DNA of 5,559 nucleotides from contig JACPSF010000353.1 in NCBI GenBank assembly GCA_016193385.1, positions 1 through 5,559 of the forward strand, read 5' to 3'. The translations under genes were made by a program, and so were the position numbers. The notes under the pieces were generated by a model that was not told the origin of the DNA, did not search any database, and saw only the letters and a list, made by a program, of their open reading frames with translations. Shown here in pieces: positions 1-4,855 of the stretch (position 1 is its first letter; every line of letters begins with the position of its first letter). This DNA is from Deltaproteobacteria bacterium (GTDB lineage Bacteria; Desulfobacterota_B; Binatia; UBA9968).

Positions 1-374
1 AGATAAGTCTCGCGGTCATCGGGATCATGATCGAGCCTCTGGATGACGCGATTCTGGACACGCTTCATATAAGCAAGGGTCTCCTCACGCGGTGGGAGGG
101 GCAGACTCCATCGGACATCGTGGTCACCCGCAAGCGGGTTGCCGACCTTGAATGAATCATAGAGGTTCTCGGCTCCCTCCAGGAGGAACCTATCGGACCC
201 CAGGACGCGCAGGAGAAAGACATCATAGAAAAAGGCCACATGCCCAAGTTCCCAAAGAAATGGATTCACGATTTCCATTGGTGGGACGATTAATTGCTCA
301 TCGGCAAGGTCGGAGACCAATTCCTGGGTGCGTTTACCAGCGTCGTTGACGAACTGAAACAGCTCTTCTCTCAT
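1..374 (-). CDS. EgtB/SenA-like protein, DinB-type N-terminal domain (partial, 3' end outside window)
   Basis: An open frame of 124 codons starts at ATG 374 and runs off the left edge without a stop. It begins MREELFQFVNDAGKRTQELV and contains D-L-x-D-E-Q-L (22-28), a V-N-P-F-L-W-E-L-G-H-V-A-F-F block (36-49), L-Y-D-S-F (71-75) and R-W-S-L-P-L-P-x-R-E-E-T-L-A-Y (88-102). This pattern is typical of the DinB-like helical domain at the N-terminus of EgtB-type sulfoxide synthases and their relatives (SenA, OvoA-like, SUMF1/EgtB/PvdO proteins). His45 would be the first ligand of the three-His iron site; the expected HxxxHxE pair should lie just beyond the edge. Those enzymes join a thiol or selenol donor to trimethylhistidine or a related imidazole. 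Ergothioneine, selenoneine and other substrates cannot be told apart without the C-terminal FGE-like domain. A weak AGGGTGA ribosome site precedes the ATG. Confidence 0.72.
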   Translation of the reverse strand, partial: MREELFQFVNDAGKRTQELVSDLADEQLIVPPMEIVNPFLWELGHVAFFYDVFLLRVLGSDRFLLEGAENLYDSFKVGNPLAGDHDVRWSLPLPPREETLAYMKRVQNRVIQRLDHDPDDRETY

Positions 375-455
375 AGGACTCACCCTGTTACAGATTACGC
401 CCAGCCCCCGCAAGCTCTTCGACGCCCCTTCTATCTCGATTGACCCTGGCGTTCT

Positions 456-519
456 GACTCGAAAGTCCTTCCAGTTCGCTTCGCCCCTCAATCCCGTGAA
501 TATTCCGGACTAGGGAGTC
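456..519. repeat. Two GACT-N4-AGTC palindromes in the gap before the EgtB-like gene
   Basis: The 147-bp gap between the hydratase activator and the EgtB-like gene (375-521) holds two short palindromes of the same design: GACT-CGAA-AGTC at 456-467 and GACT-AGGG-AGTC at 508-519. They could be weak hairpins or half-sites for a dimeric regulator. No T-run follows either on the minus strand, so they do not look like intrinsic terminators. I see no other gene or clear promoter in this gap. Confidence 0.3.
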
Positions 520-521
520 GC

Positions 522-857
522 TCAGCGCAACTGCTTTGTCAGCTCAGTCATGCGCTGGTCGATTTCCTCTTTGGAAACGATGCCTCGATCGATCAGGAGT
601 CGCTCCAGCGCGGCCACCCACCGCTCCCCAAAGTGGAACTGCTCTTCGCGCCCATAATTTGCCCGCTCCCAGGTGGAGATAGCGGCAGCCACGCGCCAGC
701 GGAAATCGTCAAACGGAACGAGCCCCTGCTCGCATAGGGAGACAGCCATGCCAAATCCTCGTTTCTCCCAGGGGGCGTCAAAAATCAGCTCGCCGCTGCG
801 CCGGGGAAGCACATCGGCAATTCTACGGTCAACACGTGCAAACTGTTCCTGGCTCAT
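522..857 (-). CDS. Nitrile hydratase activator/accessory protein (P14K-type, beta-subunit N-terminal-like)
   Basis: This 111-aa protein resembles the N-terminal part of the nitrile hydratase beta subunit, the hallmark of the P14K/NhlE-type activators of cobalt nitrile hydratases. Visible blocks are F-D-A-P-W-E-K-R-G-F-G-M-A-V-S-L (26-41), matching the beta-subunit segment H-S-A-W-E-K-N-V-F-A-M, then F-R-W-R (52-55), W-E-R (63-65) and a C-terminal L-L-I-D-R-G-I-V-S-K-E-E-I (87-99). In studied systems such proteins escort cobalt-loaded alpha subunit into the apoenzyme by subunit exchange, with Cys oxidation. A GTG at 869 overlaps the alpha-subunit stop as GTGA, but I prefer ATG 857: the 8-base Shine-Dalgarno GGAGGTGA (866-873) sits 8 bases ahead of it and would overlap the GTG itself. 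Translation is probably coupled to the alpha subunit. Confidence 0.9.
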   Translation of the reverse strand: MSQEQFARVDRRIADVLPRRSGELIFDAPWEKRGFGMAVSLCEQGLVPFDDFRWRVAAAISTWERANYGREEQFHFGERWVAALERLLIDRGIVSKEEIDQRMTELTKQLR

Positions 858-865
858 GGTCGTTG

Positions 866-1510
866 TCACCTCCGTGCGGGCTCTGGCACCCGCGCCTTTG
901 CCACGCCGATCATCGCATCACGGCTGACCAGGCTCGCTAGCTCCTCTTCGGTCATGTGCTCGGTATTTGCTGGACGTTCGGGCAGGATGAAGTAGCGGAT
1001 CTCGGCGCTGCTGTCCCAGATGCGGACTTCCACGTCTTCAGAGATCTCCAGATCGAAGTCTTCCCGCAACGTCCGTCGGGGGTCCGCCACCAGCCGAGCA
1101 CGATACGCCGGATGCTTGTACCATGTGGGAGGTAATCCCAGAACCGGCCAGGGGTAGCATGAGCACAGGGTGCAGCACGCAACGTTGTGGATCTGGGATG
1201 TGTTCTCTACGCAGACCATGTGCTCCCCCTGCATCCCGGCGATCCCCAGCTCGGCGCAAGCCTTCGTCGCATCCTGGAGTAGGCGCCCCTTGAAAGCAGC
1301 ATCCGTCCAGGCGCGGGCTACCACCCGCGCGCCGATCATCGGCCCAATGTCATTCTCGTAGGCGCTGATGATCCGGTCGATCATGTCGCTGCTGACTAGG
1401 CCCCTTTCGGCAAGGAGAGACTCCAGAGCCCGGACCCGCGCCTCCAGCTCCTCTTCAGGCACCGGGTACTGGACACCGTACGACGGGTTCCCCGGATGTT
1501 GGCTGCTCAT
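866..1510 (-). CDS. Cobalt-type nitrile hydratase alpha subunit
   Basis: The alpha subunit hydrates nitriles to amides together with the beta subunit. The 214-aa protein holds the family metal-binding sequence C113-T-L-C116-S-C118, followed by Y-P-W-P-V-L-G-L-P-P (119-128) and W-Y-K. Thr at the second position of the motif is the mark of cobalt rather than iron enzymes, which have Ser. By family analogy, Cys116 and Cys118 become sulfinic and sulfenic acids and bind the metal together with Cys113 and two backbone amides. Upstream are an E-x-E-x-R-V-R-A-L-E-S-L-L helix (21-33) and the A-R-A-W-x-D-x-x-F-K-x-R-L segment (65-77); the C-terminal D-x-S-A-E-I-R-Y-F-x-L-P-x-R-P is also typical. An extra Cys (C112) sits directly before the motif where Val is usual. 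The ATG follows AAGGAGG (1517-1523) by 6 bases and lies 24 bases after the beta gene. Thiocyanate hydrolase gamma is a relative, but the beta partner supports nitrile hydratase. Confidence 0.96.
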   Translation of the reverse strand: MSSQHPGNPSYGVQYPVPEEELEARVRALESLLAERGLVSSDMIDRIISAYENDIGPMIGARVVARAWTDAAFKGRLLQDATKACAELGIAGMQGEHMVCVENTSQIHNVACCTLCSCYPWPVLGLPPTWYKHPAYRARLVADPRRTLREDFDLEISEDVEVRIWDSSAEIRYFILPERPANTEHMTEEELASLVSRDAMIGVAKARVPEPARR

Positions 1511-1534
1511 CTCAAGCCTCCTTTCTTCCTCTAG

Positions 1535-2221
1535 TTACCTTCTCTGGGTCGGCTCAAGGTAGCTTTCCCAGAGGTCCAGATAGACCACCGTGTTCGGTTC
1601 TGCATCACTGCCCCAGAGCTCCAGCCCGTCGAACCGAACGGAGTACACGTACTGGGGGTTTTCGCCGAGCCCGCTGGCGACTGTGTCGGCGAACGCATAT
1701 GCGCCATGCACGCGGACGATCACGCCGTGCTTGCCGCGCGCATACCTCGGAAGGCGGGTATGGCCTTTCGGATGGATGTTCCGGGTCGCAACCGGGTCTC
1801 CGGGCTCAAACCGCGGCGCTGCTTCGAGTTCAAATCGCCGAATGCCTCTTCCCCGTTGGATGAGCTGCCCGGCCAGGTCAACAAGCTCCCGGTTCCCGGT
1901 CCGAGCCGGAAGCGCCTGAGTCTTCTTGAACTCCTCAGCTCTCGCCGCGAGTTCCTCCTCAGTGATGATCCCCTTAGCAAGCAAGTTTTGCTCCAGGGCA
2001 TGCAGCGTGCGCTCGTAGTACCGGGCAGCCAGGTAGTGGAGAGGAGACATGCGCTCACGGGCGTACCGCATCTCGTCCGTCTTGATCAGGCCAGTGCGAG
2101 TCACCGCGTAGTTCATCGCGAACACATTCTTCTCCCATGCGGAGTGGAAGACCGGTTCCTCCTCTTCGCGCTCGACACGCCCTAGTCCGTGCATTCCCCC
2201 CATGTCGTGGACGCTGTTCAT
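1535..2221 (-). CDS. Nitrile hydratase beta subunit
   Basis: This full-length 228-aa beta subunit opens with the near-invariant M-N-S-V-H-D-M-G-G-M-H-G-L-G. Helical residues 25-100 include F-H-S-A-W-E-K (25-31), E-R-M-S-P-L-H-Y-L-x-x-x-Y-Y-E (56-70) and L-L-A-K-G-I-I-T-E-E-E-L (80-91). Arg and Tyr residues in this region (Arg52, Tyr68 by position) match those that shape the active site in characterised cobalt enzymes. A C-terminal SH3-like barrel follows: F-x-P-G-D-x-V (138-144), R-L-P-R-Y-A-R-G-K-x-G-V-I (156-168), Y-S-V-R-F (193-197), E-L-W-G-S-D-A (201-207) and D-L-W-E-S-Y-L-E (216-223). It forms the heterodimer with alpha and helps close the metal pocket. Gene order beta-alpha-activator is that of many actinobacterial-type cobalt hydratases. 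The start has GGGAGGT (2225-2231) close upstream. Confidence 0.96.
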   Translation of the reverse strand: MNSVHDMGGMHGLGRVEREEEEPVFHSAWEKNVFAMNYAVTRTGLIKTDEMRYARERMSPLHYLAARYYERTLHALEQNLLAKGIITEEELAARAEEFKKTQALPARTGNRELVDLAGQLIQRGRGIRRFELEAAPRFEPGDPVATRNIHPKGHTRLPRYARGKHGVIVRVHGAYAFADTVASGLGENPQYVYSVRFDGLELWGSDAEPNTVVYLDLWESYLEPTQRR

Positions 2222-2335
2222 CCTACCTCCCTCGGCGCCCTTTGCATATTAGCCCCAGCTATCGACGCCAGCTCCTCCTGCCTGAGCCCAGGTTCCAACG
2301 CCCGCGCCTGAAGCTCGCCGCGGGGAGGGCCATCT
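2218..2335 (-). other. Open tail frame after the MCxxCGCG gene, possible frameshifted C-terminus
   Basis: The 114-base gap before the beta gene is open in one minus-strand frame and ends in a TGA that overlaps the beta ATG as ATGA. It reads D-G-P-P-R-G-E-L-Q-A-R-A-L-E-P-G-L-R-Q-E and then E-L-A-S-I-A-G-A-N-M-Q-R-A-P-R-E-V-G, which looks like protein. A 7-bp near-tandem repeat, ATCTTCA/ATCTTCC (2332-2345, plus strand), straddles the stop of the upstream gene. Removing one copy joins this tail to that gene in frame (196 aa in total). The segment may therefore be the detached C-terminus of the MCxxCGCG protein. It has no ATG or strong ribosome site of its own. Confidence 0.35.
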
Positions 2336-2815
2336 TCAATCTTCCAAATGATAGCGCTTTAAGAACTCGATCCGTCGCTCCTTAAGATCGTCGTGGACAT
2401 GCTTGACGGCCCGGATCGCATCCTTGAACTTGTCGTCCTCGACAGCGGAGATATCCCCGTCGCTGAGCCCACGGCAGAGCTGCTCGAGCTGATGCCAAGT
2501 GGTAATTATGTCCCGGGGCGCTCCCTTGGCAGGAAACCTAGCAAAGACGTCGCGCGCCGCCGCAGCGTAAGACTGGCTCCTGTCGGCGTAATTGCGCTTG
2601 TGCAGATCCCTCACCCATGCCGCAATCTCGCGGACCTCTTCATCTTCACCGCCGGCGAGTTTCGAGGCGATCAAGCCACAGATCCGCTCGCCATCTTCAA
2701 AACTCTGCGCGTTTTCGGCGGTGACTCCCAGCTCCTTGATGATAGCGACTGCGCGGTTCAGCACCGCCTTATGACCCTGCTCGATATAGCGACCACACCC
2801 GCATGGCTCGCACAT
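2336..2815 (-). CDS. Uncharacterised protein with N-terminal MCxxCGCG metal-site-like motif
   Basis: I do not recognise the body of this 159-aa soluble protein. Its N-terminus, M-C-E-P-C-G-C-G, matches the CxxCGC metal-binding motif at the start of the hydrogenase nickel chaperone HypB, but the GTPase domain of HypB is absent. The rest is mostly charged helix, with further possible ligands: Cys46, Cys114, His15, His72, His108 and an H-V-H pair at 139-141. There is no signal peptide or membrane segment. The ATG follows an excellent AGGAGGTG (2821-2828) by 5 bases. The gene lies 38 bases after the CMD selenoprotein gene and 114 bases before the nitrile hydratase beta gene. This suggests, but does not prove, a role in supplying or sensing metal for the cobalt hydratase. 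The C-terminus may be shortened by a 7-bp duplication at 2332-2345 (see the tail feature). Confidence 0.75.
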   Translation of the reverse strand: MCEPCGCGRYIEQGHKAVLNRAVAIIKELGVTAENAQSFEDGERICGLIASKLAGGEDEEVREIAAWVRDLHKRNYADRSQSYAAAARDVFARFPAKGAPRDIITTWHQLEQLCRGLSDGDISAVEDDKFKDAIRAVKHVHDDLKERRIEFLKRYHLED

Positions 2816-2853
2816 ATCGACACCTCCTTAGAAGAAGACTGCCATGGATCGGC

Positions 2854-3465
2854 TCAGTTGGGATTTCTCTTGGGCTGGTCACTGGCCTGGTGGCCGGCGA
2901 TTCCAGCGGCGGTCAAGAGTTCGTTCAGACCGGTATAGAACCCATGCGGCTCGACACCGCAGCAGCGGTTGAATCGGCTGCGAAAGTTCTCTAGCGCGAT
3001 GACCGCAGCCATCTCGACGATCTCTGCGTCGGAGTAGTGTGCCCGTAGCTTCTGGAACAAATCGTCCGTCACTCGTTGCGGGGTTTGCGTCATGGCCTCG
3101 GCCAGTTCCAACGCCGCCTTCTCCGCTGATGTGAATAGCTCACTTTCCCGGAAACGAAGCACTGCAACGACCTTCTCGGGGGAGGCACCGTCATGGCTAG
3201 CGCCGCTAGCGTTGGTGTCGGTTCAAAATGGACAACCCACCATTGTAGCGGCCTTCACGTTGAGCAGGCAGCGGAGTTGCTTAGGTAACCGCCCCGACTC
3301 CTCCATCGCGGCTCCAAGAGCCTTGGCAGCGCTCAGTATGGGCGGGCAGTGGGCATAAATGCCGGTGGAGTGAAGGACCGTTCCAAAGGCAGCCTGATCC
3401 CTTTGGAAATAAACCTGGGTTTCTGAGGGTACCTCATCCTCTCTCAGGGGACGTATGCGTGGCAC
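2854..3465 (-). CDS. Selenocysteine-containing carboxymuconolactone decarboxylase/AhpD-like protein (UGA read as Sec at codon 81)
   Basis: Read through one in-frame TGA (3223-3225), this is a 203-aa CMD/AhpD-like protein with Sec81. The N-terminal part ends L-P-K-Q-L-R-C-L-L-N-V-K-A-A (60-73), then M-V-G-C-P-F-U. Cys-containing relatives commonly have G-C-P-F-C-I-D at this point. The same frame continues with T-D-T-N-A-S, S-P-E-K-V-V-A-V, L-F-T-S-A-E-K-A-A-L-E-L-A-E-A-M-T, L-R-A-H-Y-S-D-A-E-I-V-E-M and A-L-E-N-F-R-S-R-F-N-R, all standard family blocks. The C78-x-x-U81 pair would be a thiol/selenol redox site, as in AhpD-type peroxidases or disulfide reductases. Asn85 stands where some AhpD proteins have a His. 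The start is GTG 3465, with GGAGGT (3471-3476) 5 bases upstream. A stem-loop fitting a bacterial SECIS follows the TGA. A nonsense mutation is the alternative, but it is unlikely given the exact site and the second case next door. Confidence 0.88.
3186..3217 (-). promoter_or_regulatory. Candidate bacterial SECIS element of the CMD selenoprotein gene
   Basis: Counting U of the UGA as 1, a perfect 6-bp stem GCUAGC/GCUAGC (nucleotides 16-21 and 25-30; 3196-3210) closes the loop GGC at 22-24. A lower stem, CACC/GGUG (9-12 and 37-40), extends it across an internal loop. SelB recognises a G-containing apical loop about 16-37 bases after the UGA. In E. coli fdhF the key bases are G23 and U24, so this loop sits at the same place. 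The stem is visible in the sequence; SelB binding is inferred. Confidence 0.75.
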
Positions 3466-3701
3466 AAGACACCTCCGTTCTTACTGAGACGAATTATCGG
3501 CGCTTCACACCAAAGACTGGACCCTAGTAGATTCTCCCTAGCTAAAAGGTCTTTAATCCTCGGCTTTTGAATCTTGCCAAGGCTGCGGGATCTTTTGCTT
3601 TCCTTCTGCGTGAGCTCTTTTCTCGCGCGGCGCTCGGCGCGGCGTCTCTCCTTCCTCCCGCTTTGTTCCGAAAGCGCCATCGAGCGTGCTCTAGCGAAAG
3701 A
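3466..3701 (-). other. Gap between the GST and CMD selenoprotein genes, no supported gene
   Basis: These 236 bases separate two selenoprotein genes on the same strand. A 78-codon frame (3444-3680) crosses most of it, but it is an Arg/Lys-rich low-complexity stretch with no ribosome site and it overruns the CMD start. I see no tRNA-like cloverleaf, including no selC, and no stem followed by a T-run on the minus strand. It may hold an internal promoter for the CMD-nitrile hydratase part, though I find no convincing -35/-10 pair. Confidence 0.4.
3471..3476 (-). promoter_or_regulatory. Ribosome binding site fixing the GTG start of the CMD selenoprotein
   Basis: GGAGGT lies 5 bases before GTG 3465. 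It shows that translation starts upstream of the TGA, so the N-terminal part is expressed rather than a relic. Confidence 0.8.
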
Positions 3702-4265
3702 TTACAGGGTAGAGTTTACCGCCGGGCGCGCCACAAGACGCTCCATCCAGCGCGTCACGTGCGGCACGCTTCCGTCCAGCGTCAAGCCGTAGCGGTCCTG
3801 CCGGGTGAAAAATGGTATGAAAGTGATGTCGGCCAGGGAGTAGGCGCCCGCGATGTAAGCTTTCCCCTCTATCTCTCGATCCAGGACGGCAAGATACTCG
3901 CGAATCTTGTCTTTTGCCTTATCCGGATCGCTCCCATACCTCACCTCGTGAGCCGCCGCCTGAAGTCGGCTGTTGCAGAAGTCGATCCAGATCCGGGCGC
4001 GGGCCTTTAAGGCCGGCTCTTTCGGCAAGAGAGGAGGATTGGGGTATTTTTCTTCCAGGTACTCGTCGATGATCGCGGATTCGTAAATGACTGCATCCCC
4101 GTCGATCAGTACCGGGACCTTGGCGTACGGGTTCAGCTCATAGAGCTCTTTGGGTTTATTTTTGAGGTCGACCTCGATCAGATCGTAGGGGATCCCTTTT
4201 TCCGCCAGGACAATCCTTGTCCTGTGAGCGTAGGGTCACGTATAGCACGAATAAAGCTTCGCCAT
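3702..4265 (-). CDS. Selenocysteine-containing glutathione S-transferase-like protein (UGA read as Sec at codon 10)
   Basis: From ATG 4265 through one in-frame TGA (4236-4238) to TAA 3702 this is a 187-aa GST with Sec10. The N-terminal thioredoxin fold reads M-A-K-L-Y-S-C-Y-T-U-P-Y-A-H-R, then R-I-V-L-A-E-K-G-I-P-Y (17-27), N-P-Y-A-K-V-P-V-L (45-53) with cis-Pro51, and Y-E-S-A-I-I-D-E-Y-L-E (61-71) with the glutathione-binding Glu-Ser pair. The helical C-terminal domain holds R-A-R-I-W-I-D-F (89-96), Y-I-A-G (137-140) and the N-capping segment S-L-A-D-I-T-F-I-P (143-151). Sec10 sits where omega/glutaredoxin-like GSTs have the catalytic Cys of CPxx, and Cys7 makes a CxxU pair. This suggests thiol-disulfide or peroxide chemistry with glutathione or another thiol. 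AGGAGG lies 5 bases before the ATG. A SECIS-like hairpin follows the TGA. Without Sec decoding only a false TTG-started fragment from 4028 would be called. Confidence 0.9.
4206..4224 (-). promoter_or_regulatory. Candidate bacterial SECIS element of the GST selenoprotein gene
   Basis: Counting U of the UGA as 1, CAGGACA (15-21) pairs perfectly with UGUCCUG (27-33) around the loop AGGAU. An extra A22-U26 pair would leave the loop GGA at 23-25. The G-rich apical loop is at the distance seen in E. coli fdhF (G23, U24). The hairpin also encodes conserved GST residues (H-R-T-R-I-V-L), so it serves as both coding and recoding signal. SelB binding is inferred. Confidence 0.8.
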
Positions 4266-4270
4266 GATCG

Positions 4271-4276
4271 CCTCCT
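4271..4276 (-). promoter_or_regulatory. Ribosome binding site fixing the GST selenoprotein start
   Basis: A perfect AGGAGG ends 5 bases before ATG 4265. It places the start ahead of the TGA codon, which supports translation through the TGA rather than restart downstream at 4028. Confidence 0.85.
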
Positions 4277-4300
4277 ATCGTCTCGTATGCTTAAGCAGCA

Positions 4301-4783
4301 TTATTCGGCCTGCTGAAGCGAAAAAGCTGACTCCCTTCTCCACCGTAAAGAACGACGCTTCATGCCTCGGGACCCCCGAGCGTTTTTCATCAGATCCGCC
4401 AGCGTAGTCTTATCCATCAGTTTGTTGAAAACCCTTTCTTTTATTTGCTTCCACTGTTCGTGCAGCGGGCACGGGTTGGAGTCGGCACAGCGGTCGCTCC
4501 AAAAAATACACCGCTCGAAAATATCGGGCCCCTCAATCGCCAAAAGAATCTCTTTTAGCTTGATCTCCTTCGGCGGCCGCGCCAAGGCGTAGCCGCGGTC
4601 CACCCCCCGAAAAGAACAGACGATGTTGTACCTAGTAAGCTTCTGAAAAATCTTTGCAAGAAAACTCTGGGGAACCCTGCGGGCGGAAGCAATGTCACGT
4701 AAGGGGATCGGCGCACCCGGGGGCTTTGTGGCCAGGGTTAGCAGACCCTCGATTCCGTATGCGCTTTCCCTAGCGAGTTTCAT
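4301..4783 (-). CDS. Rrf2-family (IscR/NsrR-like) transcriptional regulator with cysteine cluster
   Basis: This 160-aa protein is an Rrf2-type winged-helix regulator. The N-terminus M-K-L-A-R-E-S-A-Y-G-I-E-G-L-L-T-L-A (1-18) is diagnostic. It is followed by P-L-R-D-I-A (27-32), V-P-Q-S-F-L-A-K-I-F-Q-K-L (37-49) in the recognition helix, and R-G-V-D-R-G-Y-A-L-A-R (59-69) in the wing. A cluster C92-x6-C99-x5-C105-x-x-H108 lies where IscR and NsrR bind their Fe-S cluster (IscR: C92, C98, C104, H107), with one extra residue in the first gap. It probably senses Fe-S status, NO or redox stress. Cys56 in the DNA-binding region and a basic tail (136-150) are unusual. It is the first gene behind the promoter at 4827-4855, and the inverted repeat at 4799-4823 suggests self-control. 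The GST selenoprotein starts 35 bases after its stop. Confidence 0.92.
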   Translation of the reverse strand: MKLARESAYGIEGLLTLATKPPGAPIPLRDIASARRVPQSFLAKIFQKLTRYNIVCSFRGVDRGYALARPPKEIKLKEILLAIEGPDIFERCIFWSDRCADSNPCPLHEQWKQIKERVFNKLMDKTTLADLMKNARGSRGMKRRSLRWRRESAFSLQQAE

Positions 4784-4798
4784 AGCAACCTTGAGGAC

Positions 4799-4823
4799 TC
4801 AAAAGACCAAATTAGTCCTTTGA
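4799..4823. promoter_or_regulatory. 25-bp inverted repeat, probable operator of the Rrf2 regulator
   Basis: TCAAAAGAC and GTCCTTTGA (arms 4799-4807 and 4815-4823, one mismatch) flank CAAATTA. The core, GAC-N7-GTC within 25 bp, has the geometry of the IscR type 1 site (GACTRWWWYAGTC) with one base different; the outer arms differ. It covers the predicted transcription start of the promoter at 4827-4855 and ends 15 bp before the Rrf2 ATG, a position suited to autorepression. Confidence 0.65.
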
Positions 4824-4826
4824 TGC

Positions 4827-4855
4827 CTTCTAGCCCACCGGTCCTTCCCTGTCAA
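4827..4855 (-). promoter_or_regulatory. Sigma70-type promoter of the Rrf2-selenoprotein genes
   Basis: On the minus strand a perfect -35 TTGACA (4850-4855) is followed after 17 bp by TAGAAG (4827-4832, 4 of 6 matches to TATAAT). The start point would fall near 4820, inside the 25-bp inverted repeat. This promoter could drive the Rrf2 and GST genes and possibly the whole run to the nitrile hydratase. Confidence 0.65.

Noticed and set aside
522..524. TGA of the activator gene as selenocysteine
   Set aside because: Only three sense codons follow before a TAG, and the protein already has the normal family length.
1706..2185. Plus-strand ORF of 159 codons
   Set aside because: Antisense shadow of the nitrile hydratase beta gene, whose minus-strand protein is unmistakable.
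2336..2338. TGA of the MCxxCGCG gene as another selenocysteine codon
   Set aside because: In-frame reading beyond it gives a Gly/Ala/Trp-rich stretch unlike protein, it is not in a CxxC context, and I see no fitting hairpin.
2393..2938. Plus-strand ORF of 181 codons
   Set aside because: Antisense shadow crossing the MCxxCGCG gene and the end of the CMD gene; no family features or ribosome site.
2854..3465. CMD gene as a pseudogene split by a nonsense mutation
   Set aside because: The stop is a TGA exactly at a redox Cys position, both halves are intact in one frame, a G-loop hairpin follows, and the neighbouring GST shows the same pattern.
3444..3680. 78-aa minus-strand ORF between the two selenoprotein genes
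   Set aside because: Arg/Lys-rich low-complexity sequence, no ribosome site, and it overlaps the well-supported CMD start; no recognisable family.
3466..3701. Possible selC tRNA or other RNA gene near the selenoprotein genes
   Set aside because: No cloverleaf, T-loop consensus or anticodon stem with UCA could be found here or in the other gaps.
3567..4010. Plus-strand ORF of 147 codons
   Set aside because: Antisense to the GST C-terminal domain; composition is that of a shadow frame.
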